Shown here one piece after another: positions 1-8,182 of a DNA stretch of 32,005 nucleotides; positions within the stretch are counted from its first letter, which is position 1; each line of letters opens with the position of its first letter. The notes under the pieces are model-generated. The model saw only the letters and a list, made by a program, of their open reading frames with translations, did not search any database and was not told where the DNA came from. The position numbers and the translations under genes are program-made. The stretch is taken from the NCBI GenBank assembly GCA_025353015.1, contig JANXRM010000489.1:1-32005 (forward strand), written 5' to 3'. This DNA comes from Hyphomicrobiales bacterium (GTDB taxonomy: Bacteria > Pseudomonadota > Alphaproteobacteria > Rhizobiales > Hyphomicrobiaceae).

Positions 1-72
1 GTCATCGATAGAAAGCGGCTGACAGTCGTGGAGTAAGCCACGTCCGCTCGTCGGCAATTACGCAGTCGGCAA

Positions 73-624
73 CTACGCAATCGGCAATTGCGTAGACGGT
101 GGCGCCGTATCGCCTGCGCCCAAGGCGCGTTGCATGATCACACTGTCGAGCCAGCGGCCGTGCTTGTAGCCGACCGAATGGATCGTTCCGACGAACGTAA
201 ACCCGGCCCGGCGGTGCAGGCCGATGGAAGCGCTCTGGCCGGCATCGCCGATCACCGCAATCATCTGCCGGTATCCCCCAGCAGTCGCGGCGTCGATCAA
301 TGCCGCCAATAGATGCCGCCCGACGCCGGTGCGCTGCGAGTCTTGGGCGACATAGATCGAATTTTCGACGCTGAAGCGATAGGCGGGGCGCGGCCGGTAC
401 TGGCTGACATAGGCATAGCCGCGGATTGCGCCCGCTTGCTCGGCAACAAGGTAAGGAAAGCCCGCATCCTGGATGACCCGCATACGGCGCTGCATTTCGG
501 CGGCATCGGGGGCGTCGAGCTCGAAGCTCGCGGTGCCGCCTGTGACGGCCGCACCATAGATCAAGGTAATGGCCGGAATGTCTGACAGCAAAGCCCCGCG
601 GATCGTCAGTTGCGTCATCGTCAT
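73..624 (-). CDS. GNAT-family N-acetyltransferase (phosphinothricin/PAT-like)
   Basis: ORF 73..702; internal ATG at 624 gives MTMTQLTIRGALLSDIPAITLIYGAAV...; contains SIYVAQDSQRTGVGRHLLAALIDAATAGGYRQMIAVIGDAGQSASIGLHRRAGFTFVGTIHSVGYKHGRWLDSVIMQRAL, typical of PAT-like GNATs (Q/RxxGxG/A CoA site). Confidence 0.9.
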   Translation of the reverse strand: MTMTQLTIRGALLSDIPAITLIYGAAVTGGTASFELDAPDAAEMQRRMRVIQDAGFPYLVAEQAGAIRGYAYVSQYRPRPAYRFSVENSIYVAQDSQRTGVGRHLLAALIDAATAGGYRQMIAVIGDAGQSASIGLHRRAGFTFVGTIHSVGYKHGRWLDSVIMQRALGAGDTAPPSTQLPIA

Positions 625-714
625 CCCGCAGCATGGCGCTAGCCGCCAAAGGCGCGGCCGCAGATCCCGGTCGATTCGGAATGTAGATAGAGGATAATGC
701 AACGCCTGTGCAAG

Positions 715-1110
715 TCAGCCCGGCGAGAGTTCGGCAAGCGTATCCTCGGCGTCCTTCAGGCTCGCCGCGCAGTCGCGGGCTAGCTCCGCTTTGGCTTGGG
801 GATCGCGCGCGAGGCTGGCTTCGGCGGCAGCCACCATCGACTGCGTCGGGCGCGCACCTTGAGCGGCCAGCGTCGCTTCGACGATGGCTTGCGCCTTGGC
901 TGCCATCTGCCTGTCGCCACAAGCCACGGCCTGTAGGATGACGCGCGCTGAGCCTTTGAGAACGTCGTACGCCGGCGACGTCATGAGCGATTGCTGCTCC
1001 TGGTTCGTGAGCGCGCGTTCCGGCCCGGCATCAATAGTCGGCCCGGCGGCAACGCCTTGCGCCGCGCACACGATCAGCCCGAAAGTCGCAACGATAAATC
1101 GGATCGACAT
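715..1110 (-). CDS. Hypothetical exported protein
   Basis: ORF 715..1134; ATG at 1110 gives MSIRFIVATFGLIVCAAQGVAAGP, a signal-peptide-like N-terminus; no family recognised. Confidence 0.6.
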   Translation of the reverse strand: MSIRFIVATFGLIVCAAQGVAAGPTIDAGPERALTNQEQQSLMTSPAYDVLKGSARVILQAVACGDRQMAAKAQAIVEATLAAQGARPTQSMVAAAEASLARDPQAKAELARDCAASLKDAEDTLAELSPG

Positions 1111-1317
1111 CTGCCCCACCTCAATGCCGCACATTCGTTTGGTGATGGCGGCTGTCAGTACCCTAGCAAAGCCGTTTTAAAGCCGGATGTGAACAGCCCT
1201 TAAACTTTGAGACAAATGGTTGGCTGCCGCCTTCCCTCCTTCCCGTCACTCGCCTCTTGATCTTTGCGGGCATCCCTGCTTGCTTCCAACACCCACAACT
1301 CGAGGGAAGGAAACCCC

Positions 1318-2097
1318 ATGGATCTCGGCATCAACGGCCGCACGGCCATCGTCTGCGCAGCCTCAAAGGGCCTTGGCCGCGCCTGCGCAATGCAACTCGC
1401 CAAGGAAGGTGTCAACGTCGTCATCTCGGCGCGCACCAAGGCGGATATCGAGGCGACGGCGGAGGAAATCCGCAAGGCCGCCAACGTCAAGGTCATCGCC
1501 ATTGCTTGCGATGTCACGACAGAGGAAGGCCGCAAGATGATTCTGGCCGCCTGCCCGAACCCGGACATTCTGATCAACAACGCCGGTGGCCCGCCGCCCG
1601 GTGATTTCAAGGACTTCTCGCTCGATGATTGGCGCAAGGCCGTCGAGTGGAACATGATCACGCCGATCGCGCTGATCAAGGCGACGGTCTACGGCATGAT
1701 GGACCGCAAGTTCGGCCGCATCCTGAATATCACCAGTCAGTCGGTGAAGGCGCCGATCGCCTCGCTCGAGTTGTCGAACGGCGCGCGCGCTGGTTTGACC
1801 GGTGCCGTCGCCGTCATCGCCCGCAAAGCAGTGCGCAACAACGTGACGATCAACAACATCCTGCCCGGTCCGTTCGAGACCGACCGGCTGACTGGCTCGA
1901 CGCGCAAGGCCGCAGAGATGCAGGGTATTGCCTTCGAGAAGGCGATGGAGAACCGGAAGGCCAACGTGCCGGCTGGACGCTTCGGCCAGCCCGCCGAATT
2001 CGGTGCGGCTGCGGCCTTCCTGTGCTCGTCGCAGGCGGGCTTCATCACCGGCCAGAACCTACTGCTCGACGGCGGTATTTTCCAGGGCGCACTCTGA
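1318..2097 (+). CDS. SDR family oxidoreductase (3-oxoacyl-ACP reductase-like)
   Basis: ATG at 1318 preceded by GGGAAGGAAA; MDLGINGRTAIVCAASKGLGRACAMQLAKEG, NNAGG, C-terminal FLCSSQAGFITGQNLLLDGGI; classical SDR layout. Confidence 0.93.
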   Translation: MDLGINGRTAIVCAASKGLGRACAMQLAKEGVNVVISARTKADIEATAEEIRKAANVKVIAIACDVTTEEGRKMILAACPNPDILINNAGGPPPGDFKDFSLDDWRKAVEWNMITPIALIKATVYGMMDRKFGRILNITSQSVKAPIASLELSNGARAGLTGAVAVIARKAVRNNVTINNILPGPFETDRLTGSTRKAAEMQGIAFEKAMENRKANVPAGRFGQPAEFGAAAAFLCSSQAGFITGQNLLLDGGIFQGAL

Positions 2098-2135
2098 TCG
2101 AACTGGCTTGACGCCTGAACGTCTGGTCAATCTGC

Positions 2136-2165
2136 ACGGCGCTGCCTCACGGTGGCGCCGTTTAT
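2136..2165 (+). terminator. Putative hairpin terminator downstream of the SDR gene
   Basis: ACGGCGC...GCGCCGT stem (7 bp plus inner pairs) followed by TTTAT; about 40 nt after the SDR stop. Confidence 0.5.
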
Positions 2166-2288
2166 CGTTGAATGATCAAAAATCTACGCGTGCGAATATC
2201 TATTCAGACGAAAATTATCGTTTTGACGCATTAATTATATGCACGGTCATGTTTTGACGCACCTGGTTTTTCGATGCTTTGTGCGCAG

Positions 2289-2323
2289 GCTTGAAGCCGG
2301 ACACCCCGTCCGGTCTTCAGAGC
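2289..2323 (+). other. Long bulged inverted repeat (putative structured RNA) in the SDR-rlpA intergenic region
   Basis: GGCTTGAAGCCGGAC-ACCCC-GTCCGGTCTTCAGAGC region: 14 base pairs with two single-nt bulges around a 5-nt loop; lies between the SDR stop (2097) and rlpA ATG (2498). Confidence 0.45.
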
Positions 2324-2497
2324 TACGGCGCTCGAGACGTCACGGCGGATGCCGGACGAACGCCACCAACAGGAATGGGTTTCACCAATCGCGCGGTCCG
2401 GCTGGATCGAGCGGCCGGATGCCTGCTGCCCGCAGTCGTCCAACCCCTGCCCTTGGCCGGCGGAACCTCGAGCTGTCAATCGTTCAACGGAGGTACC

Positions 2498-3016
2498 ATG
2501 CGTTCAGTTGCTCTTCTCGCTGCCGGTGTCGTCGCCACGATGCTCGTACTGCCCGCGGGGCCGGCCAATGCCCTTGATGCCTGCTGGCCCGCCTGCGTTT
2601 TCGGGTCGTCGAAGTCGGCATCGTCGGGATCGGACTCTTCCGGCTCCTATCGCTCGTCCGGAGCGCGCAAATCGAAATCGGAATCGGGCTCGTCGGGTGG
2701 CAGCTGGTTCAGCGGCAGCAGCGGTGGCGGCGGCGGCACGACAGGCGTTGCCTCCTACTACTGGCAGCCGCAGCAAGTCGCATCGGGCGGCCAATTCAAT
2801 CCCAATGCCATGACGGCAGCTCACAAGACGTTGCCATTCGGCACGCGCGTCCGCGTCACCAACGTCGGCAATGGCCGCTCGGTCGACGTCACGATCAACG
2901 ACCGCGGCCCCTACGTTGGCGGCCGCATCATCGATCTCTCGAAGGCCGCGGCTGGGTCGATCAACATGCAGGGCCAGGGCTTGGCCCAGGTCCGCATGGA
3001 AGTCATCGGCCGCTGA
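2498..3016 (+). CDS. rlpA: RlpA-like septal ring lytic transglycosylase-family protein (copy 1, Ser/Gly-rich linker)
   Basis: ATG at 2498 after ACGGAGG; hydrophobic N-terminus, Ser/Gly-rich linker, then VASYYWQ...MTAAHKTLPFGTRVRVTNVGNGRSVDVTINDRGPYVGGRIIDLSKAAA, the RlpA double-psi beta-barrel signature. No SPOR domain seen. Confidence 0.9.
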   Translation: MRSVALLAAGVVATMLVLPAGPANALDACWPACVFGSSKSASSGSDSSGSYRSSGARKSKSESGSSGGSWFSGSSGGGGGTTGVASYYWQPQQVASGGQFNPNAMTAAHKTLPFGTRVRVTNVGNGRSVDVTINDRGPYVGGRIIDLSKAAAGSINMQGQGLAQVRMEVIGR

Positions 3017-3153
3017 CACCCGCGGGTTGTTTGCTGGCAGACGATTTCGCTGTTTTGCGCTGAACTGAACTTTGGCGGGTGCGGCAACGCGTCCGCCATA
3101 TTTCGTGGGAGCTGCCTTGGGTTCGCCCAATCGATCGACGAACTTCACTGGGC

Positions 3154-3687
3154 ATGATTCGCTCAGACCTCCACGATCCCAAGCTAAGACCTTTGCTATG
3201 CGTGGTCTTTTGTCTTGCCCTACCGGCCGCGGCGGGGGCTGAGAGCGTGCAACGTCAGTCTTTGCGGCCGGACTTGGCGGTCAGTTGGAAAACGACGACA
3301 CATGTCGTGCCGCCGCCCGCAAAGACGGTGTCGTCATCAGTGGCGACTAGTTCTCTGCTGGCGGCCCCGGTTCCGAAGCTTGCCACGCCGATGACGGGCC
3401 AGAGTCACACGCTGAACGGCATTGCGTCCTACTATTGGCAAGACCAGAAAACGTCGACCGGCGAAACGTTCGACAAGATGGCGATGACGGCCGCCCACAA
3501 GACGCTGCCGTTCGGCACGCGCGTTCGCGTGACTAATCTCGAAAACGGCCGTTCGGTCGTCGTGCGCATCAATGACCGGGGCCCGTTCAAAGCCGGCCGC
3601 GTGATCGACCTCTCCTATGCCGCAGCCGACGTTATCGATATGCGCGCCAAGGGGCTGGCCTCCGTCAAGATCGACATCGTGAAGTGA
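3154..3687 (+). CDS. rlpA: RlpA-like septal ring lytic transglycosylase-family protein (copy 2)
   Basis: ORF 3079..3687; ATG at 3154 gives a hydrophobic N-terminus; IASYYWQDQKTSTGETFDKMAMTAAHKTLPFGTRVRVTNLENGRSVVVRINDRGPFKAGRVIDLSYAAADVI; same domain as the preceding gene. Confidence 0.9.
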   Translation: MIRSDLHDPKLRPLLCVVFCLALPAAAGAESVQRQSLRPDLAVSWKTTTHVVPPPAKTVSSSVATSSLLAAPVPKLATPMTGQSHTLNGIASYYWQDQKTSTGETFDKMAMTAAHKTLPFGTRVRVTNLENGRSVVVRINDRGPFKAGRVIDLSYAAADVIDMRAKGLASVKIDIVK

Positions 3688-3769
3688 GTGGTCGCGTGGC
3701 GTGAGAAGAATTTCGCCCGCGTTGCGCCTCATGTAAGCTCGGCACCGGTTGATCCCGGAGGAGCCCCCC

Positions 3770-4594
3770 ATGACAAGCAAAATAACAAGCAATCCCATCA
3801 AATCAGGACAATATTCGAAAGTCGAAATCGACGGCCGGTTGATGATCGTCACGATCAACCGGCCTGAGGTCATGAATGCGTTGCATCATCTCGCGCACGA
3901 GGAGCTCTCGGCGGTCTTCGATGAGTTCCAGGAAAATCCGGATCTGTGGGTCGCGATTGTGACCGGCGCTGGCGATCGTGCCTTCTCGGCTGGCAACGAT
4001 CTCAAATATCACGCCGAATACCGCGCTAAGCACGGCAAGCGGCCACCGGCGACAGTGAAGGGATTCGCCGGCATCTGCAGCCGGTTCGACCTCGACAAGC
4101 CGCTGATCGCGGCCGTCAACGGCGTGGCGATGGGGGGCGGCTTCGAGACCGCGCTCGCGTGCGATATCATCATCGCGTCTGAGCAGGCAAAATTCGCGTT
4201 GCCGGAACCCAAGGTCGGTCTGGCGGCCGGTGCAGGTGGCATGCAACGTCTGTCGCGGCAGATCCCGCTCAAAAAGGCGATGGGCATGATGTTGACCGCG
4301 CGCCATGTGCCAGCCAAGGAAGGCTTCGACCTCGGCTTCGTCACCGCGGTTGTGCCCCACGCCGACTTGATGAACGAGGCGCGCCGGTGGGCGGCGCTGA
4401 CGCTCGAATGCTCGCCCATGTCGATCCGCGCCACCAAGCAAACGGTCATGCGGTCGCTTGATGTACCATCGACCGAGATTTCCATGCGGAATTTGAGCTA
4501 CCCGGCCTTCGTCGCCATGACAAACAGCGAGGATACCGTCGAAGGCCCGAAAGCCTTCGCCGAAAAGCGCAAGCCCAACTGGAAGGGGCGCTGA
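3770..4594 (+). CDS. Enoyl-CoA hydratase/isomerase family (crotonase) protein
   Basis: ATG 3770 preceded by GGAGGAG; MIVTINRPEVMNALHHLAHEEL, FSAGNDLKYH, AAVNGVAMGGGFETALACDIIIASEQAKFALPEPKVGLAAGAGG. Confidence 0.93.
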   Translation: MTSKITSNPIKSGQYSKVEIDGRLMIVTINRPEVMNALHHLAHEELSAVFDEFQENPDLWVAIVTGAGDRAFSAGNDLKYHAEYRAKHGKRPPATVKGFAGICSRFDLDKPLIAAVNGVAMGGGFETALACDIIIASEQAKFALPEPKVGLAAGAGGMQRLSRQIPLKKAMGMMLTARHVPAKEGFDLGFVTAVVPHADLMNEARRWAALTLECSPMSIRATKQTVMRSLDVPSTEISMRNLSYPAFVAMTNSEDTVEGPKAFAEKRKPNWKGR

Positions 4595-4628
4595 GGCTCA
4601 GGCGCAAGGCGCTCATGGGCAAGCGCAC

Positions 4629-4652
4629 GGGACTGCAACGATTTGCGGTCCC
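4629..4652. terminator. Hairpin between convergent genes (possible bidirectional terminator)
   Basis: GGGACTGCAA-CGAT-TTGCGGTCCC, 10-bp stem with one G-T pair; lies between the ends of convergent CDSs; no clear T-tract. Confidence 0.35.
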
Positions 4653-4888
4653 TACTTGCGCGTGCCGCCGGCTGAGGGCGGAAGCGGATCGTCGAGATGC
4701 CGCGCTTCTTCGGGCAGCATATGCGGCACGCCGCGCCGGATCGGGTAAGCGAGGCGGGCTGTGCGGCTGATCAGTTCCTGGCGCTCCGCGTCATAGACGA
4801 GCGACGCCTTGGTGATCGGGCAAACCAGCAGTTCCAGCACACGCGGATCGCAGCGTTCCGGTTTTTCCCTGTCGTCCATAAGCAGCAA
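4652..4888 (-). CDS. Trm112 family protein (YcaR-like)
   Basis: [48 protein letters not shown], diagnostic for Trm112/UPF0434. Confidence 0.93.
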   Translation of the reverse strand: MLLMDDREKPERCDPRVLELLVCPITKASLVYDAERQELISRTARLAYPIRRGVPHMLPEEARHLDDPLPPSAGGTRK

Positions 4889-4918
4889 ACTCCCTGGTCG
4901 ATGCAGAAGCGCACAGGC

Positions 4919-5596
4919 TTACTGCACGCGGTTGCCGCCGCCGCCGCCACTGGAGGCCATTTCCATCTCCGCCAGTGTGACCAGCGTTTCGGCGCGCGCC
5001 TTGAGGTTCGGGGCTTCCAGCAGCGCCTGCTTTTCTTTCGGACCGAACGGGCTGACGATCGAGAGCCAGTTGACGAGCTGCTCGGTCCCCGTGGCCGAGA
5101 TCTGTTTCCAGTCAGCCGTAGCCTGGCGCGCATCCAGAAACTTTTTCAGCACCGAGATCAAGCCGTCCCGGTCGACATCGGCTTCGCCCGCGCCCGCCAC
5201 GAGATCGCCGGCAAACTCCAGATATTCGGCGCGGAACACACGATAGGGTGTTTCGAGCTGCCGCTCGACGGCGGGAACGAAGCGCGCCAGGCCCTTCAGC
5301 ACGATCAGAAGCCGCCCGTCGTCTTGTTCCTGATAGGCCGTGAGGCGGCCGGCACAGCCGACGCGATTGAGTTCAGCTTCCGGTGACTCTGGCGACCCTG
5401 TTGCCCCGCCGTCGCCGAGGGGCTGAACAATACCTATGACGCGATCACCGCGCAGGGCCGCGTCGATCATCGCCAGATACCGTGGTTCGAAAATGTTGAG
5501 CGGCATCTCGGCCCGCGGCAACAGAATGGCACCTGCCAGTGGGAACACGGGGATCTCGGCCGGCAGGTCATTCACGCTTCTGTAGTCCGTACGCAT
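4919..5596 (-). CDS. Lon-protease N-terminal (LON substrate-binding) domain protein
   Basis: ATG at 5596: MRTDYRSVNDLPAEIPVFPLAGAILLPRAEMPLNIFEPRYLAMIDAALRGDRVIGIVQP; no ATPase or protease domain. ORF-track start at 6013 overlaps the thioredoxin gene and is an over-extension. Confidence 0.92.
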   Translation of the reverse strand: MRTDYRSVNDLPAEIPVFPLAGAILLPRAEMPLNIFEPRYLAMIDAALRGDRVIGIVQPLGDGGATGSPESPEAELNRVGCAGRLTAYQEQDDGRLLIVLKGLARFVPAVERQLETPYRVFRAEYLEFAGDLVAGAGEADVDRDGLISVLKKFLDARQATADWKQISATGTEQLVNWLSIVSPFGPKEKQALLEAPNLKARAETLVTLAEMEMASSGGGGGNRVQ

Positions 5597-5642
5597 CGCG
5601 TCTCTCCCTGGACCAATAGGCAGCGGTACCCCGGCGGTTGCC

Positions 5643-6578
5643 TCAGGAAAACATGAGTGACGACAACCGGCGGCGACCCTCCAGGGTTGCTGCATCCTTC
5701 GATCCCCAGGCATCGAAGAACTGGACGAGTTGCTTGCGGGCTGCCTGCTCGTTCCAATTGCGATCCCGGCGGAAACTTTCCAGCAGCTGATCGACGGCGC
5801 CCGCGTTGTCGCCGGATGCAGCCAGAGCCACGGCCAGATCGATGCGCGCCTGATGATCGGCTGGATTGGCGGCGATCTTGGCCTGCAGCTCGGAGGTATT
5901 ACCGCTGTCCTGGCCGCGCTTGGCGAGGTCGATTGCGGCGAGGACGCTGGAGGCGGGCGGGCTCGCCTGTTTGTCCGGCGGCACCATGGCGATCGTCTGC
6001 TCGGCGCGGGCAATGTCGCCCGATTTCAGATAGCATTTGGCAAGGCCCGCCAGCGCGCCGATGTGGGCGGTGTCTTCCTGGATGATCGCCGCATAGATTT
6101 CAGCCGCCGATTGCACGTCGCCGGCTTCGAGTACCTTGCCGGCTTCTTCCAGCGCCGCCTCGAGATCGGCCGCCGCATCCTCACCGACGAGGCGCTGCAC
6201 GAATTCCTTCACGGCACTTTCCGGCTGTGCCCCCTGGAAGCCGTCGATCGGCCGCCCATCACGGAAGGCATAGACGGTCGGGATCGATTGCACGCGCAGT
6301 TGGCCCGCGATCGCTGGATGCTCGTCGATGTTGATCTTGACGAGCCGGACCTTGCCGCCTTGCGCCATGACGACCTTCTCGATGATGGGCGTCAACTGCT
6401 TGCACGGGCCGCACCACGGCGCCCAGAAATCGACGATGACCGGCACCGTTTTCGATGCCTCGATCACGTCCTTGACGAAGCTCGCCGTCGTCGCGTCCTT
6501 GATCACGTCGGCAGCACCAGCCGGAGTGGCAGACGCAGGCGCGGGGGCTTGTGCGGGTTTTCTCTGTCCAAAGTCCAT
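5643..6578 (-). CDS. Thioredoxin-TPR protein (CnoX/YbbN-like co-chaperone)
   Basis: VIVDFWAPWCGPCKQLTPIIEKV (CGPC active site), SIPTVYAFRDGRPIDGFQGAQPES, then TPR-like C-terminal region. Confidence 0.93.
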   Translation of the reverse strand: MDFGQRKPAQAPAPASATPAGAADVIKDATTASFVKDVIEASKTVPVIVDFWAPWCGPCKQLTPIIEKVVMAQGGKVRLVKINIDEHPAIAGQLRVQSIPTVYAFRDGRPIDGFQGAQPESAVKEFVQRLVGEDAAADLEAALEEAGKVLEAGDVQSAAEIYAAIIQEDTAHIGALAGLAKCYLKSGDIARAEQTIAMVPPDKQASPPASSVLAAIDLAKRGQDSGNTSELQAKIAANPADHQARIDLAVALAASGDNAGAVDQLLESFRRDRNWNEQAARKQLVQFFDAWGSKDAATLEGRRRLSSLMFS

Positions 6579-6651
6579 TGTCGCTCTCCCTCGGCGCTTG
6601 GCGCCAAAATGCTCTCGAAATCGTCGCTTCGGCGGCTTTTCGGCGCCGGCG

Positions 6652-7158
6652 TCAGGTAGTCAGGCTGGTAATCCTTGGCTCATGCCCGCAGGCCCTGATG
6701 AACCGCATCAGGTCATCGCGTGCCAGGCGCGTGGTGGCCGTATTCTCCAGAGGATGGCAGTTGATATGGTCATAGTCCATCAGCCGCGCGTCGACCACTA
6801 CGCTGACGTTTTGGGCTTTGTCATTGATCAGCGACAGGGCCGTGACCGAGCCCGGCGTGACGCCAAGCACCTGCATCAGCAGCTCCGGTTTGCCGAACGA
6901 CAGGCGGGCCGAACCAATGATCTTCGGCAGCGCCTTGAGGTCGATCACCGTACGGCTTTCGGCGACCACCAGGAACAGGCGGTCTTTGGCATCCTTGAGA
7001 AACAGGTTCTTGGTGTGGGCGCCTGTCATCTGCCGATACAGGTTTTCACTCTCCGCGACCGTGAAGACGGCTGCATGTTCCAACGTTTCAACCGAAATGG
7101 TGAGCTCGGTCAGGCGCGCCATCAGTTCGGAACGGGTTTTCGGTCGGTCGGCCTGCAT
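6652..7158 (-). CDS. Prolyl-tRNA deacylase / YbaK-EbsC family (ProX-like)
   Basis: ATG at 7158: MQADRPKTRSELMARLTELTISVETLEHAAVFTVAESENLYRQMTGAHTKNLFLKDAKDRLFLVVAESRTVIDLKAL...LGVTPGSVTALSLIND, characteristic of ProX/PrdX-type editing proteins. Confidence 0.88.
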   Translation of the reverse strand: MQADRPKTRSELMARLTELTISVETLEHAAVFTVAESENLYRQMTGAHTKNLFLKDAKDRLFLVVAESRTVIDLKALPKIIGSARLSFGKPELLMQVLGVTPGSVTALSLINDKAQNVSVVVDARLMDYDHINCHPLENTATTRLARDDLMRFIRACGHEPRITSLTT

Positions 7159-7338
7159 CGGCTGTCGGATCTCACAAAAATGGCGGCTAAAGCGGTCCGT
7201 GCGCCAAATGCGGCGCCGTCCGCGTCCGTCGCCAGATTTAGGTGCGCAACGCTTGCCATGCAACCCGCTTGCAATCGCTTGAAGTTTGGGTCATATACCC
7301 CCACGCGTTGCCGCCGAAGTGGCGCCGCGCCAATGGAT

Positions 7339-7413
7339 GCGGGTGTAGCTCAGGGGTAGAGCATCACGTTGCCAACGTGAGGGTCGAGGGTTCAAATCCC
7401 TTCGCCCGCTCCA
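7339..7413 (+). tRNA. tRNA-Gly (anticodon GCC)
   Basis: GCGGGTG acceptor pairs with CGCCCGC; D-arm GTAGCTCAGGGGTAGAGC; anticodon stem TCACG-TTGCCAA-CGTGA; T-arm GAGGGTTCAAATCCCTT; encoded CCA. Confidence 0.97.
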
Positions 7414-7455
7414 AAAATTCTGGCAAGATTTCTCTCAGAATATGATGCATGCGCC

Positions 7456-7478
7456 GAACGCGTTCCCTTAACGCGTTC
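7456..7478. other. Perfect 9-bp inverted repeat downstream of tRNA-Gly
   Basis: GAACGCGTT-CCCTT-AACGCGTTC; could be tRNA transcript terminator/processing hairpin or a regulatory palindrome. Confidence 0.45.
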
Positions 7479-7540
7479 CTAGCTGCTTTCGTCGGCCTGA
7501 CCCGCGCTGCTAAGCGATCTGGCTACCGGCTGTGGACGCC

Positions 7541-7575
7541 TTGATCTATTCACAACGTGCGCACATATTTGCGCA
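7541..7575 (+). promoter_or_regulatory. Putative hicAB promoter/operator (TTGATC-N17-CATATT with TGCGCA-N6-TGCGCA inverted repeat)
   Basis: TTGATC at 7541-7546, 17-nt spacer, CATATT at 7564-7569; TGCGCA at 7558-7563 and 7570-7575 flank the -10 candidate and abut the hicA ATG at 7576. Confidence 0.45.
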
Positions 7576-7773
7576 ATGACGGATGGTGCAGAAGCAGCAT
7601 CGCGCCGGGTCGTCCGGCGTTTGAGGGCAGACGGGTGGATCCACACCGGCGGTTCAAAGCACGACAAATTCGAGCACGCAGACAAGACTGGCATTCTCGT
7701 GACGGTCCCGCGTCACAAGACCCTGTCCCAAGGTGTCGTTCGCTCAATAGCCAAGGCAGCAGGCCGGATATGA
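7576..7773 (+). CDS. hicA: HicA-type toxin (type II TA system mRNA interferase)
   Basis: 65 aa: VVRRLRADGWIHTGGSKHDKFEHADKTGILVTVPRHKTLSQGVVRSIAKAAG; size and motifs fit the HicA dsRBD-like fold; ATGA overlap with the HicB gene. Confidence 0.88.
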   Translation: MTDGAEAASRRVVRRLRADGWIHTGGSKHDKFEHADKTGILVTVPRHKTLSQGVVRSIAKAAGRI

Positions 7774-8177
7774 CATTCTACGTTGGAATTCTGGACGGTT
7801 CGGACGATGTGTGGGGAGTTCGTATCCCCGACCTTCCCGGCTGCCATGGTGGAGGCCCGTCGCCGGCCGCGGCCATTGCGGACGCCACATCTGCGGCTCG
7901 CGAGTGGGCGGCCCATCAGAAAACCCGAAGTGTTCCGCTCGCTGAGCCGCGATCCCTCGATGAAATTCGCCGCGACGGAATGGTGGAGTTCGATTCGGAC
8001 ACCGAGACGATGGTGCTCATTGCCGTCATTTTGGACAAGGCCCGGCTCGTTCGCGCGAACATCTCCCTCGACGCGGGTCTACTGGAGACCATCGATGCCG
8101 AAGCAGAGCGGCGGGGTCTGACACGGTCTGCGTTCCTTGCCAGCGCCGCCATCGACAAAATGACAAACACGGGCTGA
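7770..8177 (+). CDS. hicB: HicB-type antitoxin with C-terminal ribbon-helix-helix-like segment
   Basis: ATG 7770 overlaps hicA stop by 4 nt; MTFYVGILDGSDDVWGVRIPDLPGCHGGGPSPAAAIADATSAAREWA (HicB partial RNase H fold) and C-terminal RANISLDAGLLETIDAEAERRGLTRSAFLASAAIDKM (RHH-like). Confidence 0.9.
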   Translation: MTFYVGILDGSDDVWGVRIPDLPGCHGGGPSPAAAIADATSAAREWAAHQKTRSVPLAEPRSLDEIRRDGMVEFDSDTETMVLIAVILDKARLVRANISLDAGLLETIDAEAERRGLTRSAFLASAAIDKMTNTG

Positions 8178-8182
8178 CGAGG

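Noticed and set aside
2-922. Minus-strand ORF of 306 aa at the window start
   Set aside because: Overlaps the GNAT gene in another frame; Arg-rich nonsense translation.
5730-6659. Plus-strand ORF of 309 aa
   Set aside because: Antisense to the thioredoxin-TPR gene; no family similarity seen.
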